Positions 36,511 to 43,797 of a stretch of 64,000 bases of DNA are shown here, one piece after another. Location: assembly GCA_018606645.1 (NCBI GenBank), contig JAGVRI010000007.1, positions 62,001-126,000 of the forward strand, read 5' to 3'. The notes beneath the pieces were generated by a model. The model saw nothing but the letters and a program-made list of their open reading frames with translations. It made no database searches and was not told the origin of the DNA. This DNA comes from Chloroflexota bacterium. Its GTDB lineage: Bacteria > Chloroflexota > Anaerolineae > JAAYZQ01. Every line of letters begins with the position of its first letter. Within the stretch, counting starts at the first letter, position 1. A program made the translations under genes and the position numbers.

Positions 36511-37140
36511 ATGGAAGAAGGTATTGAGTTGCGTTCCCAGAGCCGAAAGGTGCAGGGGAAACAGGTGAAACAATTGCGGGCTCAGGGATGGGTGCCGGCT
36601 GTCGTGTTTGGCGCCGATATGCCCCCCCGACCGATCCAGGTAGACGAGCGGACCCTGGTCAAGGCTCTGCAACAGGCGGGCACGTCCTCACTGATCCATT
36701 TGTTCGTTGACGACGAACCGCAACCGCATTATGTCCTGGCCCATGAGGTCCAGCGGGATCCTCTCAGCAGCCGGGTGCAGCACGTGGACTTTTTCCAGGT
36801 ACGGATGGACCGCAAGGTCAGGACCGAGGTGCCGCTGGAGATCGTCGGCGAATCGCCGCTGGTCAAGTCCGGACGGGCGGTGCTGGTCCAGGTGTTGAGC
36901 CACGTCGAGATCGAATGCCTGCCGGCCGATCTGGTCCATTCGATCCCGGTGGATGTTTCCGGCCTGGATAGCCTGGACCGTGACATTGTGATTGGGGACC
37001 TGTCGGTTCCGCCAGGAGTGACGATCCACGCCGATCCCCATGATGTGGTAGTCAGTCTGGTGCCGCCGCGAGTGGCGGTGGCGGAGGAAGCGGCTGCCGA
37101 GGAGGAAGAGGGAACCCAGGCCGGGAGCTCCAGCACGTAG
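36511..37140 (+). CDS. rplY: 50S ribosomal protein L25 (CTC family)
   Basis: This protein of about 209 residues binds 5S rRNA. The N-terminal L25 domain (LRSQSRKVQGKQVKQLRAQG, VPAVVFG) is followed by the C-terminal CTC/TL5 beta domain (VPLEIVGESPLVKSG, VEIECLPADLVHSIPVDVSGL). It ends in an acidic, low-complexity tail. Two adjacent ATGs (36508 and 36511) are possible; the second has better spacing to GGAG. Confidence 0.95.
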   Translation: MEEGIELRSQSRKVQGKQVKQLRAQGWVPAVVFGADMPPRPIQVDERTLVKALQQAGTSSLIHLFVDDEPQPHYVLAHEVQRDPLSSRVQHVDFFQVRMDRKVRTEVPLEIVGESPLVKSGRAVLVQVLSHVEIECLPADLVHSIPVDVSGLDSLDRDIVIGDLSVPPGVTIHADPHDVVVSLVPPRVAVAEEAAAEEEEGTQAGSSST

Positions 37141-37174
37141 GGACTGGAGGCTAGGCTTGATTCTCCCGTCGTGC

Positions 37175-37214
37175 AAGGATCACGTCTGGGGGTGTAGGGC
37201 GTGATCCTTTTGCT
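37175..37214 (+). terminator. Terminator after rplY
   Basis: AAGGATCACG pairs with CGTGATCCTT, followed by TTGCTC. It separates rplY from the isoprenoid operon. Confidence 0.75.
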
Positions 37215-37292
37215 CTATCCATCCTAAACGTAGGTGGTTCTCCAGCGCAATGGGTACCGGACAGCCGTGGCTTGGGAAGTAGGGGACAGGCG

Positions 37293-37847
37293 ATGGAGAT
37301 CGTCGTCGCTATTACAGGCGCTTCCGGGGTTGTGATCGGTCTTCGCCTGTTAGAAGTTCTGACGGAACAGGCCAGGCACACGGTTCATGCGCTGGTATCG
37401 GCGGCAGCGAGGGCGGTGATGGCCCAGGAGGTCGGGCCGGAGGTGGCCGTGCCGGCCACCTTCCATTGGGATGTGGCCGACCTGAACGCACCCATCGCCA
37501 GTTCCTCCCGGGCTCCTCAGGCGATGGTCATCGCCCCCTGTTCGATGAAGACCTTGTCGGCGATCGCTCATGGCTATGCGTCGGACCTGATCGTGCGCAC
37601 GGCGGAGATCATGTTGCGGCTGGGCCGCCCGCTGATCCTCATGCCACGGGAAACCCCGCTCTCGCTGCCGGCGATTGAGAACATGCGCCTGGCCAAACTG
37701 GCCGGAGCGATCCTCCTCCCGCCGATGGTGGCCTACTATCCTCGGCCTCAAACGGTGGGCGAGATGACCGACTTTTTTGTGGGCAAAGTGCTGGACATCC
37801 TTGGGCTGGAGCATCGGCTCTATCGCCGCTGGGGGGAAGAAGGATGA
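37293..37847 (+). CDS. ubiX: UbiX-type flavin prenyltransferase
   Basis: This 184-residue enzyme joins dimethylallyl phosphate to FMN to make prenyl-FMN, the cofactor of UbiD decarboxylases. Motifs are VAITGASGVVIGLRLLEVL (FMN site) and MPRETPLSLPAIENMRLAKLAGAILLPP. Start chosen at ATG 37293; an in-frame start seven codons upstream has no better site. Its stop overlaps the ubiD-like start, so cofactor synthase and user are coupled. In this operon it should supply the anhydromevalonate phosphate decarboxylase. Confidence 0.93.
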   Translation: MEIVVAITGASGVVIGLRLLEVLTEQARHTVHALVSAAARAVMAQEVGPEVAVPATFHWDVADLNAPIASSSRAPQAMVIAPCSMKTLSAIAHGYASDLIVRTAEIMLRLGRPLILMPRETPLSLPAIENMRLAKLAGAILLPPMVAYYPRPQTVGEMTDFFVGKVLDILGLEHRLYRRWGEEG

Positions 37848-39202
37848 ACCTGCGGGATTTTCTTGCCTGGGCCGAACGGGAAGGGTTGCTGATCACCGTC
37901 TCCCGATCGGTCGATCCGAATCTGGAGATGGCGCGCATCCTCCACGCCCTGGACGGAAGGCCGGTGCTGTTCACCAACCCCGACCGGCCAGGCTGGCAGG
38001 TGGCGGGAGGGGTATGCAGCCGGCGGGAACATTTTGCCCGGGCGCTGAATACCGACCTCGCTGGCATCGTCCCACGACTGATCGAGGCCCTGCAGCACCC
38101 CGTTCCGCCAACCCGCGTCGAGCCGGCTCCGTGTCAGGAAGTGGTCCATTACGAGCCTGACCTGGGGATGTTGCCCATTCTCAAACATCTGGTCGGCGAC
38201 GGGGGGCCGTATGTTACGGCGGGCGTGGCCGTGATCCGCGACCCAGAGTACGGGCGCAATGCCAGCTTTCACCGCCTGATGCAGATCGGCGCCCGAACCT
38301 TTACCGCCCGGATCGTGGAGGGACGAGGAACCGATACGGCCTGGCGCAAGGCGGTGGCCGCCCAGCGGGACCTGGAAGTGGCCATCTGTCTGGGCGCACC
38401 TCTCCATGTCCTGTTGGCGGCGGCGATGAGTCCGGCCCCCGGAGTGGATGAACTGGCCATCGCCCAGGCGCTCGCTCCCACTCCACTGGCGCGGTGCCTG
38501 ACCGTCGATCTGGAGGTCCCGGCCGAGTGCGAGGTGGTGCTGGAGGGACGGATCACCCGCCGACTGGCGGATGAAGGCCCGTTCATCGATCTGACCGAGA
38601 CCTGGGACATCGTCCGACCGCAGCCGGTCGTCGAGATCGACTGTATCACCCATCGCCGCTCGCCGATCTATCATGCCCTCCTGCCCGGCGGTCTGGAGCA
38701 CAAGCTGCTGATGGGTCTGCCCCGTGAGCCAACCCTTTTTCAAGCGGTATCAGAAGTCGCTGACTGTCGGCTGGTCCATATCACTCCCGGTGGGATGCAC
38801 TGGCTGCACGCCGTGGTGCAGATCGTCAAGCACGGCGCGGATGATGGGCGGCGGGCGGTGGAAGCGGCTTTCCGTGGACATGGCTCGCTGAAACATGTGG
38901 TGGTCGTGGATGAGGATATTGATCCCTTTGATCCGAATCAGGTCGAGTGGGCGATTGCCACTCGCTTTCAGGCCGATCGCGATCTATGGGTCTTTCCCGA
39001 TCAACCCAGCAGCAGCCTCGATCCGTCGGCCAAGCTGGTGCCCGGGCAAAAGGCGCGCTCGGCCAAGATGGGCCTGGATGCCACCATCCCGTGGCACGAT
39101 GCTGGTGGACGCCCCCTCACCGCTGAGGAACGATCCGGTTTCCGACGGGTAGGCTACGAGCCGATAGACGTGGCCGATTACCTGGAGAGAAGGGATGGCT
39201 AA
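37844..39202 (+). CDS. UbiD-family decarboxylase, likely trans-anhydromevalonate 5-phosphate decarboxylase
   Basis: This 452-residue prenyl-FMN-dependent decarboxylase has NASFHRLMQIG (about residues 139-149) at the cofactor site and the UbiD signature ADEGPFIDLTETWD with E244. The C-terminal part (VVVDEDIDPFDPNQVEWAIATRF) is also family-typical. General UbiD enzymes act on many unsaturated acids. The specific call rests on context: ubiX before it, both subunits of aconitase X and isopentenyl phosphate kinase after it, the set found in the archaeal mevalonate route. The gene overlaps both neighbours. Confidence 0.8.
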   Translation: MNLRDFLAWAEREGLLITVSRSVDPNLEMARILHALDGRPVLFTNPDRPGWQVAGGVCSRREHFARALNTDLAGIVPRLIEALQHPVPPTRVEPAPCQEVVHYEPDLGMLPILKHLVGDGGPYVTAGVAVIRDPEYGRNASFHRLMQIGARTFTARIVEGRGTDTAWRKAVAAQRDLEVAICLGAPLHVLLAAAMSPAPGVDELAIAQALAPTPLARCLTVDLEVPAECEVVLEGRITRRLADEGPFIDLTETWDIVRPQPVVEIDCITHRRSPIYHALLPGGLEHKLLMGLPREPTLFQAVSEVADCRLVHITPGGMHWLHAVVQIVKHGADDGRRAVEAAFRGHGSLKHVVVVDEDIDPFDPNQVEWAIATRFQADRDLWVFPDQPSSSLDPSAKLVPGQKARSAKMGLDATIPWHDAGGRPLTAEERSGFRRVGYEPIDVADYLERRDG

Positions 39203-40424
39203 TGGATTGCGGCTCACTCCCGAAGAGAAGGCGATGCTGGCCGGCGAGGAAGGGCCAGGCGTGCAAAAGGCGATGGAGATCGTCGTCGCCCTGGGCCAGA
39301 TCTATGGCGCGGCCGACTTGATCCCCATTGCCAGCGCCCAGGTGTCGGGGGTCAGTTACAAGAACCTGGGCGATGCCGGCCTTGAGCTTCTCCAGGAATG
39401 GGCGGCAACAGGCGTTCGAGCGCGCGTCCCGGCCATGCTCAATCCGGCCGGAATGGACCTGTGGCAATGGCGGGAGCTGGGCTTTTCGGAGGAATTTGCC
39501 CGACGCCAGCAAGCAGTGCTCGGTGCCTACACGGCCCTGGGGATCACCCCGACCTGCACCTGTACCCCCTATCTGGTCGGATTTGTCCCCCACTTGGGTC
39601 AGTCCGTGGCCTGGGCCGAATCGTCGGCGGTGAGTTATGTGAATTCGGTGCTGGGAGCGCGGACCAATCGCGAGGGAGGCCCCAGCGCCCTGGCATCGGC
39701 GATTACCGGACGGACGGCCCGCTACGGCCTCCATCTGGACGAGAAGCGGCGGGCGAGAGCGATTGTCGAGGTACATTGCCCCGTCCGAACTGAAGCCGAT
39801 CTGGGCGCGTTAGGCTATCTCGTCGGGCGTCAGGTGCAGAAAGGGGTGCCCTATTTTCGGTTTTCACCTTCCGACTGGAACGACAGCGCCCAGGCGCTGA
39901 AAGCGTTGGGCGCAGCGATGGGAGCGAGCGGGGCGGTGGCCCTCTACCATATCGAGGGGGTGACCCCGGAAGCGCAACGGGAGCCAATGGTCGCGCCCGA
40001 CGCACCCACGATCGTCGTCCAGGACCTGGCAGCCGCGTATGCGGCCCTGAACGAGTCGGGAGAGGGGATCGAAGCGATCGATCTGGTGAGCCTGGGATGC
40101 CCCCACGCCTCCGAGGAGGAGATCCAGGCCATTGCCGATTACCTGGATGGACGACGGGTGAAGGCTGCGCTGTGGATCACCACGTCTCGGACCATACGCC
40201 AGAGAGCAGAGGCGAAGGGGGTGGTCGCGCGGTTGGAGGCCACTGGCGCCCGGGTGGTGGCCGATACCTGCCTGATTGTCGCTCCGGTAAAAGAGTTGGG
40301 CTTTCGCAGCCTGGTTACGAATTCGGCCAAGATGGCTTTCTATGCCCCCTCCCATAGCGGATTGACGGTGCACTTTGGTCCGACGGAGCGGTGCCTGGAA
40401 GCAGCTCTATCGGGTCGTTGGTGA
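39195..40424 (+). CDS. Aconitase X large subunit, likely phosphomevalonate dehydratase large subunit
   Basis: This 409-residue iron-sulfur protein is the AcnX catalytic subunit. Family patterns include LTPEEKAMLAGEEGPGVQKAME, MLNPAGMDL, YVNSVLGARTNREGGPSALA and FYAPSHSG at the end. Cysteines fit for a 4Fe-4S cluster lie in TCTCTPY, LGCPHAS and ADTCLIV. Relatives dehydrate mevalonate 5-phosphate in archaea or cis-3-hydroxyproline in some bacteria. The neighbours favour the first. It overlaps the decarboxylase gene by eight bases. Confidence 0.85.
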   Translation: MANGLRLTPEEKAMLAGEEGPGVQKAMEIVVALGQIYGAADLIPIASAQVSGVSYKNLGDAGLELLQEWAATGVRARVPAMLNPAGMDLWQWRELGFSEEFARRQQAVLGAYTALGITPTCTCTPYLVGFVPHLGQSVAWAESSAVSYVNSVLGARTNREGGPSALASAITGRTARYGLHLDEKRRARAIVEVHCPVRTEADLGALGYLVGRQVQKGVPYFRFSPSDWNDSAQALKALGAAMGASGAVALYHIEGVTPEAQREPMVAPDAPTIVVQDLAAAYAALNESGEGIEAIDLVSLGCPHASEEEIQAIADYLDGRRVKAALWITTSRTIRQRAEAKGVVARLEATGARVVADTCLIVAPVKELGFRSLVTNSAKMAFYAPSHSGLTVHFGPTERCLEAALSGRW

Positions 40425-40475
40425 CACCAGCGTCTTTGGGCCACAAGGGTTGCACTCGCGTTGAAGCGGTGACCG

Positions 40476-40865
40476 ATGGAACTCAGGGGTCGAGTGATCA
40501 AAGCAGGAATCGCCGAGGGCGTTGCCCTGGTATCCCCAGAGCCGATCGGCTTTCTGGGCGGGGTGGACCCGGAAACGGGCGTGGTCATTGAGGCCGGGCA
40601 CCCGCTGTGCGGTCAATGTGTGGCCGGACGGGTGTTGGTCTTTCCCACCGGCAAGGGGAGCACCGTGGGTTCATACACCCTCTATCGGATGGCGCGTCGG
40701 GGCACAGCTCCGGCCGCGATCATCAACGCCGAGAGCGAGGCCATCGTCGCGGTGGGAGCCATCCTCGGCGATATTCCCATGGTGGACCAGGTGGACGTCA
40801 CGCGCATCCATACTGGCGACCGAGTGCGGATCGAGGGCGAGCGCATCTTGGTGCTTGCCTCGTGA
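40476..40865 (+). CDS. Aconitase X small (swivel) subunit, likely phosphomevalonate dehydratase small subunit
   Basis: This 129-residue swivel-domain protein (DUF126) pairs with the large AcnX subunit to close the active site. The motif GKGSTVGSYTLYRMARRGTAPAAIIN (about residues 61-86) carries the conserved active-site serine. That the two subunits are separate genes, as in archaea, rather than fused supports the phosphomevalonate dehydratase reading. Confidence 0.87.
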   Translation: MELRGRVIKAGIAEGVALVSPEPIGFLGGVDPETGVVIEAGHPLCGQCVAGRVLVFPTGKGSTVGSYTLYRMARRGTAPAAIINAESEAIVAVGAILGDIPMVDQVDVTRIHTGDRVRIEGERILVLAS

Positions 40866-40889
40866 ACCAGAAAGGGTCCTCACTTCATC

Positions 40890-40950
40890 CCCCGGGCCCC
40901 TTCCCCGGGGGTAAGGGGGTAGGGGTGAGGTAAAAGTCCATATTTTCGAA
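40890..40950 (+). repeat. GC palindrome (repeat C) with TATTTTCGAA tail
   Basis: CCCCGGGCCCCTTCCCCGGGG then GGTAGGGGTGAGG, followed by CCATATTTTCGAAGAG. The tail matches the end of repeat A at 22790-22806. Confidence 0.55.
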
Positions 40951-40972
40951 GAGATTCGGTGAGCCCAGGTTG

Positions 40973-41791
40973 ATGAGGGAATTGGTCTTTGTCAAGTTGG
41001 GTGGGTCGGTGATCACCGACAAAAACCAGCCGGAAACGGCCCGGCCGGAGGTCATTAGACGGCTGGCCGAAGAGGTAGCCCGCGCCCTGAGGGCACAACC
41101 AGAGCTGCGCCTGGTACTGGGTCACGGCAGCGGCTCGTTCGGCCACGCGGTGGCGCAGCGGTACGGGACGCGGCAGGGGGTGCGCAACGACGCCCAATGG
41201 CGGGGATTTGTCGAAGTGGCGGCAGCGGCGGCGCGTCTCAACCGCATCGTGGCCGATACCTTTCTGGCCGCCGGGGTACCGGTCTGGTCATTGCAACCTT
41301 CGGCCTCGGCCTGGTGTCGGGACGGTCAACTGATGTTGCTTGCCACCACGCAGGTTGATCAGGCATTGAGCCAGAAACTGGTCCCCCTTCTCTATGGGGA
41401 TGTGGCGCTGGATGATCGGATGGGAGGAACGATTATCTCCACCGAGCAGATTTTCGTCCATCTGGCTAGACGGCTCCATCCGGACCGGATCATCCTGGTC
41501 GGCGCCGTGGACGGGGTGTTTGAGAGAGATCCCACCCGTGATCCGACGGCGCGGCGGGTGCCCCGAATCTCGCCGGCGACTTGGAGCATGGTGCGTTCGC
41601 TGGTAGGTGGCTCCCATGCGCCCGATGTGACCGGGGGGATGCTGAGCAAAGTCGAAGAGATGATTGGCCTGGTCCAGGAATTGCCGAATCTGACCGTGCA
41701 CCTCATTTCCGGAGAGCGAGAAGGAGCGTTGGAGCGCGCTTTACAGCAGCCAGAGGATATTGCTGTTGGGGGAACGCTCATCCACTGGTGA
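40973..41791 (+). CDS. Isopentenyl phosphate kinase
   Basis: This 272-residue amino-acid-kinase-fold enzyme turns isopentenyl phosphate into isopentenyl diphosphate. Motifs are VFVKLGGSVITDK near the start, VLGHGSGSFGHAVAQRYG with the IPK-specific histidine of the GSFGH stretch, LYGDVALDDRMGGTIIST and VTGGMLSKVEEM near the end. IPK is the last step of the archaeal-type mevalonate pathway. It closes the five-gene operon. Confidence 0.92.
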   Translation: MRELVFVKLGGSVITDKNQPETARPEVIRRLAEEVARALRAQPELRLVLGHGSGSFGHAVAQRYGTRQGVRNDAQWRGFVEVAAAAARLNRIVADTFLAAGVPVWSLQPSASAWCRDGQLMLLATTQVDQALSQKLVPLLYGDVALDDRMGGTIISTEQIFVHLARRLHPDRIILVGAVDGVFERDPTRDPTARRVPRISPATWSMVRSLVGGSHAPDVTGGMLSKVEEMIGLVQELPNLTVHLISGEREGALERALQQPEDIAVGGTLIHW

Positions 41792-41803
41792 CACAAAAGA
41801 CAA

Positions 41804-41875
41804 TGGCGAGGGGGAGATTTGAACTCCCAACCAAGGGCTTATGAGTCCCCTGCTCTGCCATTGAGCTACCTCGCC
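41804..41875 (-). tRNA. tRNA-Ile2 (anticodon CAT, lysidine type) or tRNA-Met
   Basis: Minus-strand cloverleaf with acceptor GGCGAGG / CCTCGCC, anticodon loop CTCATAA and T-arm GGGAGTTCAAATCTCCC. The anticodon arm pattern GACTCATAA followed by CTTGGT is like E. coli ileX, which points to the AUA-reading tRNA-Ile whose C34 is changed to lysidine, rather than elongator Met. It follows tRNA-fMet in the same transcript. Confidence 0.9.
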
Positions 41876-41888
41876 CGAAACAAACAGG

Positions 41889-41960
<72 letters not shown>

Positions 41961-41970
41961 TCGCACCTAT

Positions 41971-41999
41971 ATTATACTAGAGTCCTCCCCGTGCGTCAA
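41971..41999 (-). promoter_or_regulatory. Promoter of the fMet-Ile2 tRNA pair
   Basis: On the minus strand TTGACG (41994-41999), 17 bases, TATAAT (41971-41976), 10 bases before tRNA-fMet. Confidence 0.75.
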
Positions 42000-42042
42000 T
42001 TTTCGGTGGGGGCAATGCGCGGCTGTGGCAAAGTGCGGCATC

Positions 42043-42110
42043 CAGTGGGAGTGGAGGCTTCAGCCGGAACGGAATCTGCAGAACCCAGCGAAGGCTTCCA
42101 CTCCTGGGCC
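42043..42110 (+). repeat. Dispersed repeat A copy
   Basis: CAGTGGGAGTGGAGGCTTCA followed by GCCGGAACGGAATC and GGCTTCCACTCCTGGG, an inverted arrangement of the same elements as at 12217. Confidence 0.6.
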
Positions 42111-42145
42111 GTTCCGCACAGGCGCAGCGCACCTGTCAACCTACG

Positions 42146-43255
42146 TTACTGCACACCCATCAGCGCCACGCCGGTGACAAAGAACCAGACCGCAACCCCC
42201 AGAAAGAACATGGCCGCTCCCCCCAGGCCCAGGCGCCACCACATCCGACGGATGATGGCCGGATCGAGGGGAGAGGCAGCGGGAGGGATGGATAGGGGGA
42301 CGGCACCTGGCTCCAGAGGGGACGGCAGCGGTTCTAACCAGGATTCCCGGCTCTGTCCGCTATGGACCAGCTCGCGCAGCCGCAATTCAGCCTGGTAGGC
42401 CACATCAGGGTCGCCCGATTGCAGCGCGGCCCGAAAGGCATTCGCCGCCAGGGAGGACCGGCCCTTGGCCAGGTAGGCCAATCCCTGGTTATAATAGGCC
42501 AGCGCCAGCCCGTCATCGTGGGCAATGGCTTGCCGGTAGCGGGCAATGGCCTCGTCGAAATGTCCCGCCTTGTGATACTCCAATCCGATGCGCAAGTGGA
42601 TTTCGGCCGGGCTCTGGACCGCTTCTTCTTCCGCCGGGACGATAGGGGCGGGCCGCGCTGGAGGTCTGGCCTGGGGTGGACGAAGGCCGCCCCGGAACAT
42701 GGCAAACAGACTCATGATCGCCTGAAAGCCATCCAGGGGCGGAAGTGGCAACAGGTTAAAGATTCCCAGGATCAGATTTACGCTCAGGACATAGGTGCTC
42801 AACGCCGCCGCCAGGCCTTGCATGTCCAGCTTTGGTTCCTGGGGCATCAGGAAGCGGAACACCTCCCACAGGGTAGTGCCGGTCAGCGATGAGACGATGA
42901 CCCCGGTGCTCATCACCCCCAACAGAGCGGCCAGCGCCGTCAGGAAATTGGCGCCGGCGCCAGCGATCGAAACCAGGAACATCCCAAACGGGGGGTTCTT
43001 GATGCGGAAGCGCCCAAGGTCCACCCAGACTGGCCTGGCCCAGCCAAAACCGAACAACAGGAAAACGGCCATGCCCCACCACGAAATATGACGCAGCGGA
43101 TTCAAACTCAGACGCTTGCGCTCTACCTGGCTGGTATCTCCCAGCAGGTAGGCGACCAGGGCATGGGCCAACTCGTGGACCGTAAAGGCCATCAGCAACG
43201 CTGGAAGATAGAGCAAGATCGTCCAGTCCAGCGGCCATCGGATGGGACCTTTCAC
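42146..43255 (-). CDS. Site-2-protease-like M50 metallopeptidase with TPRs
   Basis: This 369-residue membrane protease has the zinc motif HELAH in FTVHELAHALVAYLLGD (about residues 24-40) and the second-ligand motif LLPLPPLDGFQ. A proline-rich linker follows, then two TPR-like units (RIGLEYHKAGHFDEAIARYRQAI and the next), and a C-terminal membrane helix. The core resembles bacterial M50 rhomboid-neighbour proteases acting within the membrane. TPRs suggest a protein partner. Substrate unknown. Confidence 0.87.
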   Translation of the reverse strand: MKGPIRWPLDWTILLYLPALLMAFTVHELAHALVAYLLGDTSQVERKRLSLNPLRHISWWGMAVFLLFGFGWARPVWVDLGRFRIKNPPFGMFLVSIAGAGANFLTALAALLGVMSTGVIVSSLTGTTLWEVFRFLMPQEPKLDMQGLAAALSTYVLSVNLILGIFNLLPLPPLDGFQAIMSLFAMFRGGLRPPQARPPARPAPIVPAEEEAVQSPAEIHLRIGLEYHKAGHFDEAIARYRQAIAHDDGLALAYYNQGLAYLAKGRSSLAANAFRAALQSGDPDVAYQAELRLRELVHSGQSRESWLEPLPSPLEPGAVPLSIPPAASPLDPAIIRRMWWRLGLGGAAMFFLGVAVWFFVTGVALMGVQ

Positions 43256-43348
43256 CAGTGTAACCCCCCTTGAAAAACCTTCGCCCCTAGCCCCGACCCC
43301 CTTCCCGGCCAGGAACGGGAGAATGAGGTCAGGTTCGTCTCCGGCAGG

Positions 43349-43705
43349 TCATTCCGGCTGCCCTGAGTCCCGTAAGAACGAGAAGGTCCTGGCGGCATGC
43401 GTCACCAGTTCACCGTGGGCAAAGACCCCGACGTGCAACGTGTACTCACCGGGTTCGGCATCCTGACGCAGATGCAGGACCTTGTCCAGCATCCACTCTT
43501 TGCTCTCAACCACGACCGCACTGCACAGTTCATCGTCCTGGGGGCCTACGATCACCATCTCGACCGTGACCGGTTCCTGGCAGGGGGTCAGGTCTACCGC
43601 CACGTCAACGCGCCGTCGGTCCAGTGGGTTCACCCCAATCTCTTCGACCCGGACCTCTGCCACCGGCACCCGGGGTCGCGCCCCGGAGAAAGGCGGGAAA
43701 GACAT
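43349..43705 (-). CDS. Small beta-sandwich protein
   Basis: A 118-residue protein with no signal peptide or known domain name that I can give. The stretch AEPGEYTLHVGVFAHGEL is like the repeated beta modules at the C-terminus of the glycosyltransferase encoded just upstream on the same strand, so it may be a stand-alone module of that type. It lies between that gene and the M50 protease gene. Confidence 0.6.
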   Translation of the reverse strand: MSFPPFSGARPRVPVAEVRVEEIGVNPLDRRRVDVAVDLTPCQEPVTVEMVIVGPQDDELCSAVVVESKEWMLDKVLHLRQDAEPGEYTLHVGVFAHGELVTHAARTFSFLRDSGQPE

Positions 43706-43797
43706 GGATTCACTTCCTCCACTGCCGGGTCTCTACAGCCGGCTGTGTCTGGCTCTGATTATACACCTCTTCAGCCATCGGGTCAAACCGGAGCCGT

